The notes under the pieces: model-generated | Database searches by the model: none | What the model was told of the DNA's origin: nothing | What the model saw: the letters and a program-made list of their open reading frames with translations, nothing else | Assembly (NCBI RefSeq): GCF_018390535.1 | Contig: NZ_JAHBBW010000005.1 | Location: forward strand, 248,001 to 312,000 | DNA: 64,000 nt | Direction of reading: 5' to 3' | Source: Bacteroides propionicigenes | Lineage (GTDB): Bacteria > Bacteroidota > Bacteroidia > Bacteroidales > Bacteroidaceae | Part shown: positions 1-8,592 of the stretch, piece by piece | How positions within the stretch are numbered: position 1 is the first letter of the stretch | Layout of the letters: each line of letters begins with the position of its first letter | Position numbers and translations under genes: made by a program

Positions 1-673
1 CTATAATAATAAGGTCGGAATTCTGCCAACCGGAAGTCATCTTATCCAACTTAGTAAATCCACTCTCAAGACCGCTTAGACCATCGGTGCGGGCGGCAGC
101 TTTCTGAATAAGGTCGTACGCTTCGGCAATGACCGGATTAATCTGCGTATAATCCTTCTTCATGTTCTGCTGGGAAATCTCAAATAGCTTGCCTTCGGCT
201 TCCTGCATCAGGTCGTCCACATCGAGCGTCTCGTCGAATGCCTTGGACTGGATATTACTGGTGAATGTTATCAGTTCGCGCGCCAAAGCCTTTTGGGCAA
301 TGATGCGGGCGTGATATTCAATGTGCGCAGAAGATGCAACCTTGCTACTGAGCTGGGTAATATAGAACGGACCACCGACTTCTTCCAAGTCTCCACGTTT
401 GGCCAGCTGTTCTTTCACGGTAAGGATATCCACCGGTTTTTGGTTGACTGCCAAATCCGTGATAGCGGAATATATCAGTTGATGCCGATGCTCGTAAAAA
501 GATTCGGGACGGAGGATTTCGCTCACCAATGAATAAGCGTCTTTCTCAATCATCAATGCACCCAGTACGGCTTCTTCCAGTTCCGGCGCTTGCGGCTGGA
601 TACGCCCGTAGTCGTTAACGGGTTGGGGTACTTTTGATTTCGGAGTACGGGTAGTTCGTCTTTGTTCTGCCAC
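1..673 (-). CDS. dnaB: Replicative DNA helicase DnaB, 5' part (C-terminus outside window)
   Basis: Reverse-strand translation gives about 224 residues of the DnaB N-terminal domain and linker, with LEEAVLGALMIEKDAY near residue 30, PVDILTVKEQL, then SGLESGFTKLDKMTSGWQ just before the window edge, where the RecA-like ATPase core would begin. DnaB is the hexameric ring helicase that unwinds DNA at the replication fork. I placed the start at a GTG (671-673) because no ATG lies between it and the upstream in-frame stop near 725. A promoter-like box sits 66 bp upstream. The gene is divergent from ispE. The call is secure; only the start codon is inferred. Confidence 0.93.
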   Translation of the reverse strand, partial: MAEQRRTTRTPKSKVPQPVNDYGRIQPQAPELEEAVLGALMIEKDAYSLVSEILRPESFYEHRHQLIYSAITDLAVNQKPVDILTVKEQLAKRGDLEEVGGPFYITQLSSKVASSAHIEYHARIIAQKALARELITFTSNIQSKAFDETLDVDDLMQEAEGKLFEISQQNMKKDYTQINPVIAEAYDLIQKAAARTDGLSGLESGFTKLDKMTSGWQNSDLIII

Positions 674-738
674 TTTTTGAATTAAAAATTGAAAATTAAA
701 AATTAAGAAATAATAGTTTGCCTTTTAAAAAGGGAAAG

Positions 739-770
739 CAAAGATAAATGATTTTATTGAGAGCAATCAA
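739..770 (-). promoter_or_regulatory. Bacteroides-type promoter for dnaB
   Basis: On the minus strand TATCTTTG (746 to 739) matches the Bacteroides -7 consensus TAnnTTTG. A TTG at 770-768 lies 21 nt upstream, in the position of the -33 element. It faces the GTG start of dnaB. Sequence match only. Confidence 0.6.
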
Positions 771-813
771 CAAATCATTGTTAAGTTTTCAATCTACTAT
801 AAACAGAATTCAT

Positions 814-821
814 TAACTTTG
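814..821 (+). promoter_or_regulatory. -7 box of the ispE promoter
   Basis: TAACTTTG fits TAnnTTTG and lies 64 bp before the ispE ATG. No clear -33 TTTG is visible at the expected spacing, so this is a moderate call. Confidence 0.5.
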
Positions 822-884
822 TCTCCGAAGCCGCTTTGGCAACCCGTTTTTTTTAATTTTCAATTCTTAAATCTCAATTAAACA

Positions 885-1715
885 ATGATTACTTTTCCGA
901 ATGCTAAAATAAATTTGGGGCTGAACATTACAGAGAAACGTCCGGACGGTTACCATAATCTGGAAACCATCTTCTACCCTATTCCCATCGAAGATGCACT
1001 GGAAATAAACCTGCTGCATGACGGTGACGGAAAATATTGCCTGCATCAGGCAGGTATCGAAATAGCGGGAGAAGCGGAAAACAATCTGGTAGTAAAGGCT
1101 TATAAACTGCTGGATGAATGGTTCGACCTGCCACCGGTGGATATCCATTTGTTCAAGCACATCCCCTCGGGGGCAGGGTTGGGCGGCGGTTCGGCAGATG
1201 CGGCGTTCATGCTGAAACTGCTGAATGAGAAGTTCGGTCTCGGCTTAGGTTGCGACAAGTTGGAGGAGTACGCTGCCCGTTTGGGAGCGGACTGTGCTTT
1301 TTTCATCAGAAATACCCCCACTTATGCGGAAGGTATTGGTAATATATTCTCGCCTGTTTCCCTATCGTTGAAAGGTTATCAGCTTTGGCTGATAAAGCCG
1401 GATATATTCGTCTCTACACGGGATGCCTTTTCGCTGATAAAGCCGCACCGTCCGGAGCATCCGCTAAAGGAGGTGGTACGGTTGCCCGTTGAAGAATGGA
1501 AAAAACACATGGTAAATGACTTTGAGGAGAGCGTGTTTCCTCAATACCCCGCTATCGGAGAAATCAAAGAAGAGATGTACAAGCAAGGCGCCATTTATGC
1601 GTCAATGAGCGGTTCGGGCTCATCCGTTTACGGCTTGTTTGCAGCCGATGCCATATTACCCGACATTGACTTCGGGGAAAAAGCATTTGTCTACAAAGGG
1701 AAGCTGACTATTTGA
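885..1715 (+). CDS. ispE: 4-diphosphocytidyl-2-C-methyl-D-erythritol kinase
   Basis: IspE phosphorylates the 2-hydroxyl of CDP-methylerythritol with ATP in the cytosolic non-mevalonate (MEP) isoprenoid pathway. The 276-residue protein starts [19 protein letters not shown], the usual GHMP-kinase substrate-binding N-terminus. It carries the glycine-rich GHMP ATP loop [14 protein letters not shown] near residues 93-106 and the C-terminal motif [13 protein letters not shown] near 244-256. Length is normal for the family. The gene is divergent from dnaB and has its own -7 box upstream; nothing downstream looks co-transcribed except possibly the PepSY-like gene 120 bp on. Confidence 0.96.
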   Translation: MITFPNAKINLGLNITEKRPDGYHNLETIFYPIPIEDALEINLLHDGDGKYCLHQAGIEIAGEAENNLVVKAYKLLDEWFDLPPVDIHLFKHIPSGAGLGGGSADAAFMLKLLNEKFGLGLGCDKLEEYAARLGADCAFFIRNTPTYAEGIGNIFSPVSLSLKGYQLWLIKPDIFVSTRDAFSLIKPHRPEHPLKEVVRLPVEEWKKHMVNDFEESVFPQYPAIGEIKEEMYKQGAIYASMSGSGSSVYGLFAADAILPDIDFGEKAFVYKGKLTI

Positions 1716-1734
1716 TTTAAGATAAGGTGTAAGA

Positions 1735-1813
1735 TACAAAATATAAATTATGAAGTATAAATTATGAACTATGCAGATATAGCATTGTTATACTTCATAT
1801 TTTATACTTTGTA
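1735..1813. repeat. Long imperfect inverted repeat between ispE and the PepSY-like gene
   Basis: Positions 1735-1760 and 1788-1813 are reverse complements at 24 of 26 positions, separated by 27 nt. The sequence is very AT-rich and the left arm contains a 14-bp direct duplication. Transcribed, it would fold into a long hairpin ending the ispE mRNA, but no T-run follows directly, so I list it as a repeat rather than a terminator. Confidence 0.6.
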
Positions 1814-1835
1814 CTTATTTTACCCTTTAGATTAA

Positions 1836-2321
1836 ATGAAAAGATTTAGATTTTGTATCGTAGCAAGTATGCTACTGCTTATGTCCGCCTCTGCCTTTGC
1901 CAAAGGGCTCCCCGTAGAGATACAGACAGCCTTTGAGAAGATGTATCCGCAAGCTGAAAATGTTGAATGGGAACAGATGGCGGGATGTTATGTAGCGGAA
2001 TTCGTCATGGGCAATCGGGAGATAGATGTGTGGTTCGACGAAAATGCCCAATGGGTAATGACAGAAAATGACGTCGAGTCATTAGAGAATGTCCCCGCTC
2101 CTGTTGCAGAAAACTTTATGAAAAGCATTATGGCTTCCATGAGATTAAAAGATGTGAGGATAATCACTTTTCCCAAACATCCTACGGTTATCGTTATCGA
2201 AGTAGAAGGCTACAATTCTGATGAAGAATTCCAGTTATTCTATTCGTCGGACGGAAAGTTACAGCAACAACTGAACGTAAGTGAACTGGGTGGAGAGATT
2301 TATCCGGGATTATTTGAATAA
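1836..2321 (+). CDS. Secreted PepSY-like (DUF2874-type) domain protein
   Basis: The 161-residue protein has a Sec signal peptide (MKRFRFCIVASMLLLMSASAFA, cleavage after AFA at about residue 22). Two related halves follow, each with the pattern of an amphipathic helix (IQTAFEKMYPQAENVEWEQ; VAENFMKSIMA) and paired strands (YVAEFVMGNREIDVWFDENAQW; IVIEVEGYNSDEEFQLFYSSDGK). This is the double PepSY-like fold common in Bacteroides periplasmic proteins and often labelled beta-lactamase-inhibitor-like. Enzymatic activity is not expected and the partner is unknown. The domain call rests on pattern recognition. Confidence 0.75.
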   Translation: MKRFRFCIVASMLLLMSASAFAKGLPVEIQTAFEKMYPQAENVEWEQMAGCYVAEFVMGNREIDVWFDENAQWVMTENDVESLENVPAPVAENFMKSIMASMRLKDVRIITFPKHPTVIVIEVEGYNSDEEFQLFYSSDGKLQQQLNVSELGGEIYPGLFE

Positions 2322-2373
2322 GCGTAATTTGAGTTTTCCTAATCCTTTTTGAGTTTATCGTACTCTTCATCCG

Positions 2374-2781
2374 TCACCGGGCAGTATCTTCAGTCCATAC
2401 ACCTTTCGCCAGATTGAATGCAGCCCATGCTTTGGGCCAGCCGGCATAGAACCCGATGTGGGTAATAATTTCGACAATCTCAGTACGGGTAATGCCATTC
2501 TTCTTTGCTGACTGAAGATGAAAGACGAGTGAATTATCGGTGATGCCCTGACTGATAAGAGAGGTAATGGTTACTAAGCTGCGGTCACGCAAACCTAATT
2601 TATCGGTACGGCTCCATACTTCGCCAAAAAGAACATCATCATTTAGCTCCGCAAATTTCGGGGCGAACTCTCCCAATTGGATACGCCCGGCTGTCTGTAC
2701 TATTTTTTCTTGTGCCATAACATTGAGTGTTAAAATACTGAATACTGAAATCAAAAGAATCTTGTTCATAACTGCTTTCAT
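2374..2781 (-). CDS. Exported carboxymuconolactone decarboxylase (AhpD-like) family protein
   Basis: The 135-residue protein begins with a signal peptide; the start may be the first Met or Met5, which gives MNKILLISVFSILTLNVMAQ. The body has the CMD fold pattern: LRDRSLVTITSLISQG, LVFHLQSAKKNGITRTEIVEIITHIGFYAGWPKAWAAF. The AhpD CxxC redox pair is absent (the segment reads SLVFHLQ), so it belongs to the gamma-carboxymuconolactone-like group; the substrate cannot be inferred. A TAAATTTG box precedes it. After the TGA stop, another frame continues with protein-like sequence for 16 codons to a stop at 2339 (see findings), so the C-terminus may be frameshifted. Confidence 0.75.
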   Translation of the reverse strand: MKAVMNKILLISVFSILTLNVMAQEKIVQTAGRIQLGEFAPKFAELNDDVLFGEVWSRTDKLGLRDRSLVTITSLISQGITDNSLVFHLQSAKKNGITRTEIVEIITHIGFYAGWPKAWAAFNLAKGVWTEDTAR

Positions 2782-2798
2782 TATTTATTTTCCGATTG

Positions 2799-2806
2799 CA
2801 AATTTA
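2799..2806 (-). promoter_or_regulatory. -7 box upstream of the CMD-family gene
   Basis: Minus-strand TAAATTTG fits TAnnTTTG and lies 18 bp before the first ATG, giving a very short leader. Spacing makes either Met1 or Met5 possible as start. Confidence 0.45.
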
Positions 2807-2918
2807 CCGCAATTCAACAAACCGATTTGTATATGATTTACAGATATATATACCTAAATTCCCGATTCTAAGATAAATCCAATATCAATTAAATAAAATA
2901 CCCTGACTTTCTACCATA

Positions 2919-2968
2919 AAAAAGACAATGCGTAACGAATGCTATTTCAGCTAATTCGCTACGCATTG
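2919..2968 (-). terminator. Rho-independent terminator downstream of purT
   Basis: Read on the minus strand, a 15-bp stem (2968-2954 pairing with 2940-2926, one mismatch) with a 13-nt loop is followed by TCTTTTTT. It lies about 50 bp after the purT stop. Confidence 0.75.
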
Positions 2969-3018
2969 CCTTATTCATGTTTTCCGCAATGTGTATATTA
3001 ACACTTCACACCTGCAAC

Positions 3019-4185
3019 TTAGTACACTTCCACCTTTTCCGCAATCCTTTTTGTCTTATCACGCAACGCATCAAGATCACTCTTCAGCGGTGCGTAGCAC
3101 AGCACAACACCCATACGGCGATTGACACGGGTAGTAGGTTTGCCGAAGATACGCAAGTAAGTATCTTCTTCTTTGGTCACCTCTTCCATACCACGATAGT
3201 TAGGACGTTCTTGGCTGGAAATGGATGAAAGGATAACGGCGCTTGCACCTATCCGCTCTTGCTTGATACCCGGAATGGGCAAGCCCAGTACGGCACGGCA
3301 ATGCAATTCGAATTCATTCAGGTTCTGCGTTCCTGCCAACGTAACCATACCCGTATCGTGCGGACGCGGAGAGAGTTCGGAGAAGTAAACACCGTTCTCA
3401 TGGCTCAGGAAGAATTCCACTCCCCACAAGCCGGCACCCGTCAGGGCACGGGTTACTTTCTCCGCCATATCCTGCGCTTCCTTTAAATGAGCGGGATCGA
3501 TATGGGCAGGCTGAAAACTCTCACGATAGTCACCACCCTTTTGTACGTGACCGATAGGCGGACAGAACAAAGTAGGGCCGTTCTTTTGAGTAACCGTCAA
3601 TAAAGTAATTTCACTATCAAACTTTATGAACTCTTCGATAATAAGTTCTTTAATATCGCCACGGCTACCATTGCAACCATATTCCCAGGCATGCTCCAGT
3701 TCTTCCGCACTCTTTACGAGCGATTGTCCCTTACCGGAAGAGGACATCAACGGTTTTACCACACAAGGGAAACCTATCTTTTCGGCTGCGGCTTTCAGTT
3801 CGTCCAAAGATTTGGCATAGAAATATTTGGCAGTTTTCAGTCCCAGCTCCTTAGCTGCAAGGTCACGGATAGCTTTACGATTCATGGTAAAGTTTACTGC
3901 ACGTGCACTGGGCACAACCTGAATACCTTCTTTTTCAAAGTCGTACAAGCGTTCCGTACGGATAGCTTCAATTTCCGGAACAATAATATCCGGCTGGTGT
4001 TTGCGTACTACACGTTCCAATGCATCACCGTCCAGCATACTGAACACTTCGCATTCGTCTGCCACTTGCATGGCAGGTGCTCCGGCATATGAGTCGCAGG
4101 CAATGATGTATTGACCTTTACGTTGGGCGGAAATCACAAATTCCTTACCCAATTCACCGGAACCTAACAGTAAAATCTTTTTCAT
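3019..4185 (-). CDS. purT: Formate-dependent phosphoribosylglycinamide formyltransferase
   Basis: PurT makes formyl-GAR from GAR, formate and ATP, a folate-independent alternative to PurN in purine synthesis. The 388-residue protein has the ATP-grasp layout: N-terminal [20 protein letters not shown], the P-loop-like MSSSGKGQS near residues 158-166, [15 protein letters not shown], and metal-binding [29 protein letters not shown] near 263-291. Length and motif order match PurT rather than the related PurK. A TATCTTTG box (4215-4222) precedes the start and a terminator follows, so it looks monocistronic. Confidence 0.95.
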   Translation of the reverse strand: MKKILLLGSGELGKEFVISAQRKGQYIIACDSYAGAPAMQVADECEVFSMLDGDALERVVRKHQPDIIVPEIEAIRTERLYDFEKEGIQVVPSARAVNFTMNRKAIRDLAAKELGLKTAKYFYAKSLDELKAAAEKIGFPCVVKPLMSSSGKGQSLVKSAEELEHAWEYGCNGSRGDIKELIIEEFIKFDSEITLLTVTQKNGPTLFCPPIGHVQKGGDYRESFQPAHIDPAHLKEAQDMAEKVTRALTGAGLWGVEFFLSHENGVYFSELSPRPHDTGMVTLAGTQNLNEFELHCRAVLGLPIPGIKQERIGASAVILSSISSQERPNYRGMEEVTKEEDTYLRIFGKPTTRVNRRMGVVLCYAPLKSDLDALRDKTKRIAEKVEVY

Positions 4186-4214
4186 TTCAGTATCAGTTTA
4201 TTATAGAATTATGG

Positions 4215-4222
4215 CAAAGATA
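4215..4222 (-). promoter_or_regulatory. -7 box of the purT promoter
   Basis: Minus-strand TATCTTTG, 30 bp before the purT ATG. A -33 element is not obvious. Confidence 0.55.
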
Positions 4223-4248
4223 GGGAGAAAAAACGATATAAAAGAAAT

Positions 4249-4357
4249 ACGGGAAGTTAACTTTATTCACTGTATAAAGTTAACTTCCCGTAATTATGAT
4301 ATTAACATATTGTCACCTATTTAGTTAACTTCATTAAAGCAATGAAGTTAACTAAAC
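4249..4357. repeat. Periodic dyad array F (GTTAAC units, 22-23 bp period)
   Basis: Five dyad units centred on GTTAAC (one is ATTAAC) start at 4256, 4279, 4301, 4324 and 4347, that is with spacings of 23, 22, 23 and 23 bp. Neighbouring units pair into two long perfect inverted repeats: 4249-4265 with 4275-4291 (17-bp arms) and 4320-4335 with 4341-4356 (16-bp arms). The array begins 10 bp after the stop codon of the DUF4301 gene in that gene's direction. It may act as a terminator, but neither hairpin has a proper T-run. It resembles the other 22-bp arrays in layout, not in sequence. Confidence 0.8.
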
Positions 4358-4367
4358 ATAAGCACTA

Positions 4368-5885
4368 TTATTGATGTTGCTCTCTCAATAAGTCATTCAC
4401 CGTCTTAACCGGATTAAAGGTAGTAAGAGGCACCTCTACAAATACTGTATTCCAGTCGCTCATTGCACCGTTCCAAAGTCCGGGAAGTTCCAAAGCTTTA
4501 AGGTCTTTACCGTTCTTTGACTTGTAAGAGATAAAACCTGTCGCCTTATCCACATACTTCACCAAGTCGAATTTATGACCTTTATAGTCGCGTACGGCAC
4601 AAACCAAATCAACCGGATTGAAGTGCGTACCCTTTTCAAACATATCCTTCTTCTCCGAATCATTCATATCAATCTGTGAACTTTCGAGAATTTGCAGAGA
4701 AATCGTACCGTCACTGTTATAAGCAAGGAACGGACCGCCACCCGGCTCGCCTACGTTCTTCACCATACCGCAAACACGCATCGGGCGGTTCAACTTTTCT
4801 TTCAGATAAATCACAAGTTCGGCATCTTCCAAATTCTTAGTTTCCGGATTCTTACAGAAAAGTTTTTTCTGTACAAATTGCAAGATGTCAAGAATTTGTT
4901 CGTGCGTATATTTACCGCTGTCCAGCAGTTGCAGATAAGCAAAAGCCTGCTGTTGCAATGTGATGAGTACACCGGCAATCAACTTCTTATACAATACTGT
5001 ATCGCCTTTCAGTTTATCGGGCACTACATTATCAATGTTCTTAATAAAGATAACATCGGCATCAAGGTCATTCAAGTTTTCAATCAATGCACCATGACCG
5101 CCCGGGCGAAACAGAAGTTTACCATTATCGCGGAAGGGCTTGTTTTCCATATCGGCAGCAATAGTATCGGTACTCGGCTTTTGTTCAGAAAAACTGATGT
5201 TATAATCCACACCATATTTCTTGGCATAAGCGGCAGCTTTCTCGTCTACCAATGCCTTGAACAGCGCACGATGTTCGGGAGATACAGTGAAATGGACATT
5301 CACTTTGCCATTCTTATTGGCTGCATAAAGCGCACCTTCCACCAAATGTTCTTCCAACGGAGTACGACTGCCGTCTTCATACTTATGAAACTTCAACAGT
5401 CCTTTCGGTAGCGCGCCGTAATTCAGTCCTGCCGATTCGAGCAATGCGGCAACCACTGTTTTATAATTCCCGGCAGCCACCAACGCTGGAATATCCTTAC
5501 CGGCCGTTTTCTGGCAAACGGCATTCAAATCATCGTAAAAAGCAAATTTTTCGATTTTATCAAAGAATGTTTTCTCGAAATTTGACTGGGGAGCATCATA
5601 TTCCGCACCAAGAAATTCAAATAAATTCTTAAACATACGGCTTGCCGCACCTGATGCCGGCACAAACTTCACAACCGTCTTGTCTGTCTGAGTGTATGCT
5701 TCCCATGCATTCAGGTATTTCTTCTGTTCATCAGCATCCGGAGCCAATATCCCCTGTTCCGCAGAAGCAGCAGCGAATAGCTTCAAATATGGAAATCCTT
5801 TTTCAAAACAGGCCAATTGTTCGGCAATCTGCTTTTCTGATATACCTTTTTGGGCAAGCAATTCTTTGTCTTGGAGTGTTATCAT
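4368..5885 (-). CDS. DUF4301 family protein, nucleotidyltransferase-like
   Basis: A 505-residue cytosolic protein common in Bacteroidetes, with no established function. The N-terminal third contains KFVPASGAASRMFK, reminiscent of the glycine-rich loop of sugar-phosphate nucleotidyltransferases. The middle has KLLFRPGGHGALIENLNDLDADVIFIKNIDN, resembling the sugar-binding and metal Asp region of that fold, and the C-terminal part has PMRVCGMVKNVGEPGGGPF. I chose the ATG at 5885 (MITLQDKELL) because a TATTTTTG -7 box lies at 5912-5919, downstream of the longer ATG at 5933. Nucleotide transfer is inference from motifs. An AAGTTAACTT array follows the stop. Confidence 0.8.
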   Translation of the reverse strand: MITLQDKELLAQKGISEKQIAEQLACFEKGFPYLKLFAAASAEQGILAPDADEQKKYLNAWEAYTQTDKTVVKFVPASGAASRMFKNLFEFLGAEYDAPQSNFEKTFFDKIEKFAFYDDLNAVCQKTAGKDIPALVAAGNYKTVVAALLESAGLNYGALPKGLLKFHKYEDGSRTPLEEHLVEGALYAANKNGKVNVHFTVSPEHRALFKALVDEKAAAYAKKYGVDYNISFSEQKPSTDTIAADMENKPFRDNGKLLFRPGGHGALIENLNDLDADVIFIKNIDNVVPDKLKGDTVLYKKLIAGVLITLQQQAFAYLQLLDSGKYTHEQILDILQFVQKKLFCKNPETKNLEDAELVIYLKEKLNRPMRVCGMVKNVGEPGGGPFLAYNSDGTISLQILESSQIDMNDSEKKDMFEKGTHFNPVDLVCAVRDYKGHKFDLVKYVDKATGFISYKSKNGKDLKALELPGLWNGAMSDWNTVFVEVPLTTFNPVKTVNDLLREQHQ

Positions 5886-5911
5886 AATATCTAAATTTAT
5901 TAATTGATGCC

Positions 5912-5943
5912 CAAAAATACAAAAAAAGCGCAAGTACCGTCAA
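5912..5943 (-). promoter_or_regulatory. Promoter of the DUF4301 gene
   Basis: Minus-strand TATTTTTG (5919-5912) with TTG at 5943-5941, 21 nt upstream, the same spacing as at dnaB. It fixes the translation start at 5885. It overlaps the upstream region of the divergent relA-like gene. Confidence 0.6.
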
Positions 5944-5961
5944 GAAAAGGAAGAAAAAAAC

Positions 5962-5969
5962 TACCTTTA
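5962..5969 (+). promoter_or_regulatory. Possible -7 box of the relA-like gene
   Basis: TACCTTTA differs from TAnnTTTG by the last base and lies 22 bp before the ATG at 5991. It favours that ATG over the in-frame ATG at 5904. Confidence 0.35.
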
Positions 5970-5990
5970 CAGCAGAAAATATGGACGATT

Positions 5991-8213
5991 ATGGAAACAT
6001 ATGAATTTTTCACTACCGGAGAGAAACGTTTACTCTTCGTACTCTACCGAAAATTATTACAGCTTTCCGGAGAAACGCTCCACAAAGGCGATTGCAAAAA
6101 GCTAAAGACACATCTTATAAACTCTATACAGAATAACCGCATACAACGAGATATATTCGGTCTGAATCCGGTTATCAAAGATATGCAGACCGCTGTTATT
6201 GTAGCGGAAGAAATAGGTATGAAGCGAGCATCCATTTTAGGGCTGATGCTTCACGACTCCGTGCGTTGCGGTACTTGCACTTCCGAAGAAGTGGAACAGA
6301 ATTATGGTGAAGATGTGGCAGGTATCATACGTGGGTTGATTCGGGTAAACGAGCTTTACTCCAAGAGCCCCACTATCGAATCGGAAAACTTCCGCAACCT
6401 GTTATTGTCTTTTGCAGAAGATATGCGTGTTATCCTCATCATGATTGCTGACCGCGTGAACATCATGCGTCAGATAAAAGATTGCGAAAATGACGATGCA
6501 CGCAAGCAAGTGGCCAATGAAGCCGCCTATCTGTATGCTCCCCTCGCCCATAAGCTGGGGCTGTATAAATTGAAATCGGAGTTGGAAGATTTGTCTCTGA
6601 AATATACGGAGAAAGATGTTTACTATCATATTAAAGAAAAACTGAACGAAACAAAAGCTTCGCGTGACAAATATATAGCCGCTTTCATCGCTCCGGTACA
6701 GAAGAAGCTGGAAGACGCGGGATTACATTTCCACATCAAGGGACGCACTAAGTCCATTCATTCTATCTATCAGAAGATGAAGAAACAGAAATGTCCTTTT
6801 GAAGGAGTGTATGACTTGTTTGCCATTCGCGTTATTTTGGATTCTCAGGTAGAAAAAGAGAAGTTGGAATGCTGGCAGGCATACTCCATTGTAACGGATA
6901 TGTACCAGCCTAACCCGAAGCGTCTGCGTGACTGGCTTTCTGTGCCCAAAAGCAACGGATATGAGTCGCTGCATATCACCGTCATGGGACCTGAAGGCAA
7001 ATGGGTAGAAGTGCAGATACGTACCGAGCGTATGGATGAGATTGCCGAGCGAGGTCTTGCCGCCCACTGGCGATATAAAGGCATAAAAGGTGAAAGCGGT
7101 CTGGATGAATGGTTGACTTCCGTACGTGAAGCATTGGAGAATTCTGACAGTAGCGGTCTGGAAACAATGGATCAGTTCAAACTGGACTTATACGAAGACG
7201 AGGTGTTTGTCTTTACTCCTAAAGGGGACTTGTTCAAGTTGGGTAAAGGTTCCACCGTACTCGATTTTGCCTTTCATATCCACAGCAAACTGGGTTGCAA
7301 ATGTATCGGTGCAAAAGTAAACGGCAAGAATGCACAGTTAAAGCAGATTTTGAATAGCGGTGACCAAGTTGAAATTATGACTTCCAATACCCAGACTCCC
7401 AAACAGGGATGGCTGAATATCGTCACGACCTCCAAGGCACGCACCAAAATACGACAGGCACTCAAGGAGATGGCTGCCCGCCAACACGCATTTGCCAAAG
7501 AAACACTGGAACGTAAATTCAAAAACCGGAAAATAGAATATGATGAGGGTACGATGATGCGTCTCATCAAGCGTCTCGGTTTCAAAGTAGTAACAGATTT
7601 CTATCAAAGTATTGCCGATGAAACATTGGACATCAACGACATTATAGATAAGTATCTTGAACTGCAAAAGCGGGAGAATGACACCCACGATGACATCGTT
7701 TATCGCAGTGCCGAAGGTTATAATTTGCAAACTGCCACTCTGCCTGAAGAGACAACAGCCAAAGAGGACGTGCTTGTCATCGATCAGAATCTGAAGGGGC
7801 TGGACTTTAAACTGGCACGCTGTTGTAATCCTATTTATGGAGATGAGGTCTTCGGGTTTGTTACCGTAAGCGGCGGCATCAAGATACACCGTTGCGACTG
7901 CCCGAATGCAAGCGACTTGCGCGAACGTTTCGGATATCGTATCGTAAAAGCACGTTGGGCGGGTAAATCGCAGGGAACACAGTATCCCATTACGCTGCGT
8001 GTAGTAGGACACGATGATATAGGTATCGTAACCAATATCACCTCTATCATCTCTAAAGAGACCGGAATTACACTGCGAAGTATCGGTATTGATTCGCACG
8101 ATGGTTTATTCTCAGGTACACTTACCATTATGGTAGGCGATACAGGAAGACTGGAAACACTCATCAAGAAACTGAGAACGGTAAAGGGAGTAAAACAAGT
8201 ATCAAGAAACTGA
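5991..8213 (+). CDS. relA: RelA/SpoT-family (p)ppGpp synthetase with degenerate hydrolase domain
   Basis: Long RSH protein (740 residues from METYEFFTTG). It contains an HD-like N-terminal domain, a synthetase domain (IKGRTKSIHSIYQKMKK, PKSNGYESLHITVMGPEGKWVEVQIRT, GLAAHWRYKG), a TGS domain (DEVFVFTPKGDLFKLGKGS), a zinc-finger-like segment (LARCCNPIYGDEVFGF, HRCDCPNA) and a C-terminal ACT domain. It makes (p)ppGpp from ATP and GDP/GTP in the stringent response, on starved ribosomes. Hydrolase motifs are eroded: LHDSVRCG replaces HDxVEDT, NP replaces HP, and ADRVNIMR replaces ADRLHNMR. I therefore infer a synthetase-only RelA-like enzyme. The dgkA-like gene follows after 14 bp. Confidence 0.9.
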   Translation: METYEFFTTGEKRLLFVLYRKLLQLSGETLHKGDCKKLKTHLINSIQNNRIQRDIFGLNPVIKDMQTAVIVAEEIGMKRASILGLMLHDSVRCGTCTSEEVEQNYGEDVAGIIRGLIRVNELYSKSPTIESENFRNLLLSFAEDMRVILIMIADRVNIMRQIKDCENDDARKQVANEAAYLYAPLAHKLGLYKLKSELEDLSLKYTEKDVYYHIKEKLNETKASRDKYIAAFIAPVQKKLEDAGLHFHIKGRTKSIHSIYQKMKKQKCPFEGVYDLFAIRVILDSQVEKEKLECWQAYSIVTDMYQPNPKRLRDWLSVPKSNGYESLHITVMGPEGKWVEVQIRTERMDEIAERGLAAHWRYKGIKGESGLDEWLTSVREALENSDSSGLETMDQFKLDLYEDEVFVFTPKGDLFKLGKGSTVLDFAFHIHSKLGCKCIGAKVNGKNAQLKQILNSGDQVEIMTSNTQTPKQGWLNIVTTSKARTKIRQALKEMAARQHAFAKETLERKFKNRKIEYDEGTMMRLIKRLGFKVVTDFYQSIADETLDINDIIDKYLELQKRENDTHDDIVYRSAEGYNLQTATLPEETTAKEDVLVIDQNLKGLDFKLARCCNPIYGDEVFGFVTVSGGIKIHRCDCPNASDLRERFGYRIVKARWAGKSQGTQYPITLRVVGHDDIGIVTNITSIISKETGITLRSIGIDSHDGLFSGTLTIMVGDTGRLETLIKKLRTVKGVKQVSRN

Positions 8214-8227
8214 ATTCAGCGATTAGC

Positions 8228-8584
8228 ATGAAATACGATTTAAAAAAACAACTCCGTAGTTTCGGGTATGCCTGGAATGGCATTCGAAATTGCGTGGGCA
8301 AGGAACAGAACCTAAGCTTTCATCTGATTGCAACAGTGGTAGTAATTATAACCGGGGTTGTCTTGAAGATTACACGCACCGAATGGATAGCAGTTGTCTT
8401 GTGCATCGGTATGGTGATTGCCGCTGAGCTATTCAATACCGCCATCGAAAAGCTGGTTGATTTAGTATCTCCCGAACAGCATCCCATTGCGGGACAAGTA
8501 AAGGACATTGCCGCCGGAGCAGTGCTGGTATGCGCTGTAGCGGCGGCAATAATAGGGTTGATTATCTTTATACCGTATCTTTAA
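8228..8584 (+). CDS. dgkA: Diacylglycerol/undecaprenol kinase family membrane protein
   Basis: The 118-residue inner-membrane protein has three predicted membrane helices and the family signature AAELFNTAIEKLVDLVSPEQHPIAGQVKDIAAGAVLV near residues 64-100. The Glu/Asn of ELFNTAIE and the following Asp bind metal and ATP in DgkA trimers. It transfers phosphate from ATP to diacylglycerol or undecaprenol, recycling lipid carriers; which lipid is used here cannot be read from sequence. It is probably co-transcribed with the relA-like gene and converges on the MFS gene 8 bp away. Confidence 0.9.
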   Translation: MKYDLKKQLRSFGYAWNGIRNCVGKEQNLSFHLIATVVVIITGVVLKITRTEWIAVVLCIGMVIAAELFNTAIEKLVDLVSPEQHPIAGQVKDIAAGAVLVCAVAAAIIGLIIFIPYL

Positions 8585-8592
8585 AAAACGCG

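Noticed and set aside
5886..5933. Upstream start (5933) for the DUF4301 gene
   Set aside because: It lies upstream of the promoter box at 5912-5919 and overlaps the divergent gene's leader.
7338..8099. Minus-strand ORF of 253 codons opposite the relA-like gene
   Set aside because: Antisense shadow; the sense frame carries TGS, zinc-finger and ACT domains.
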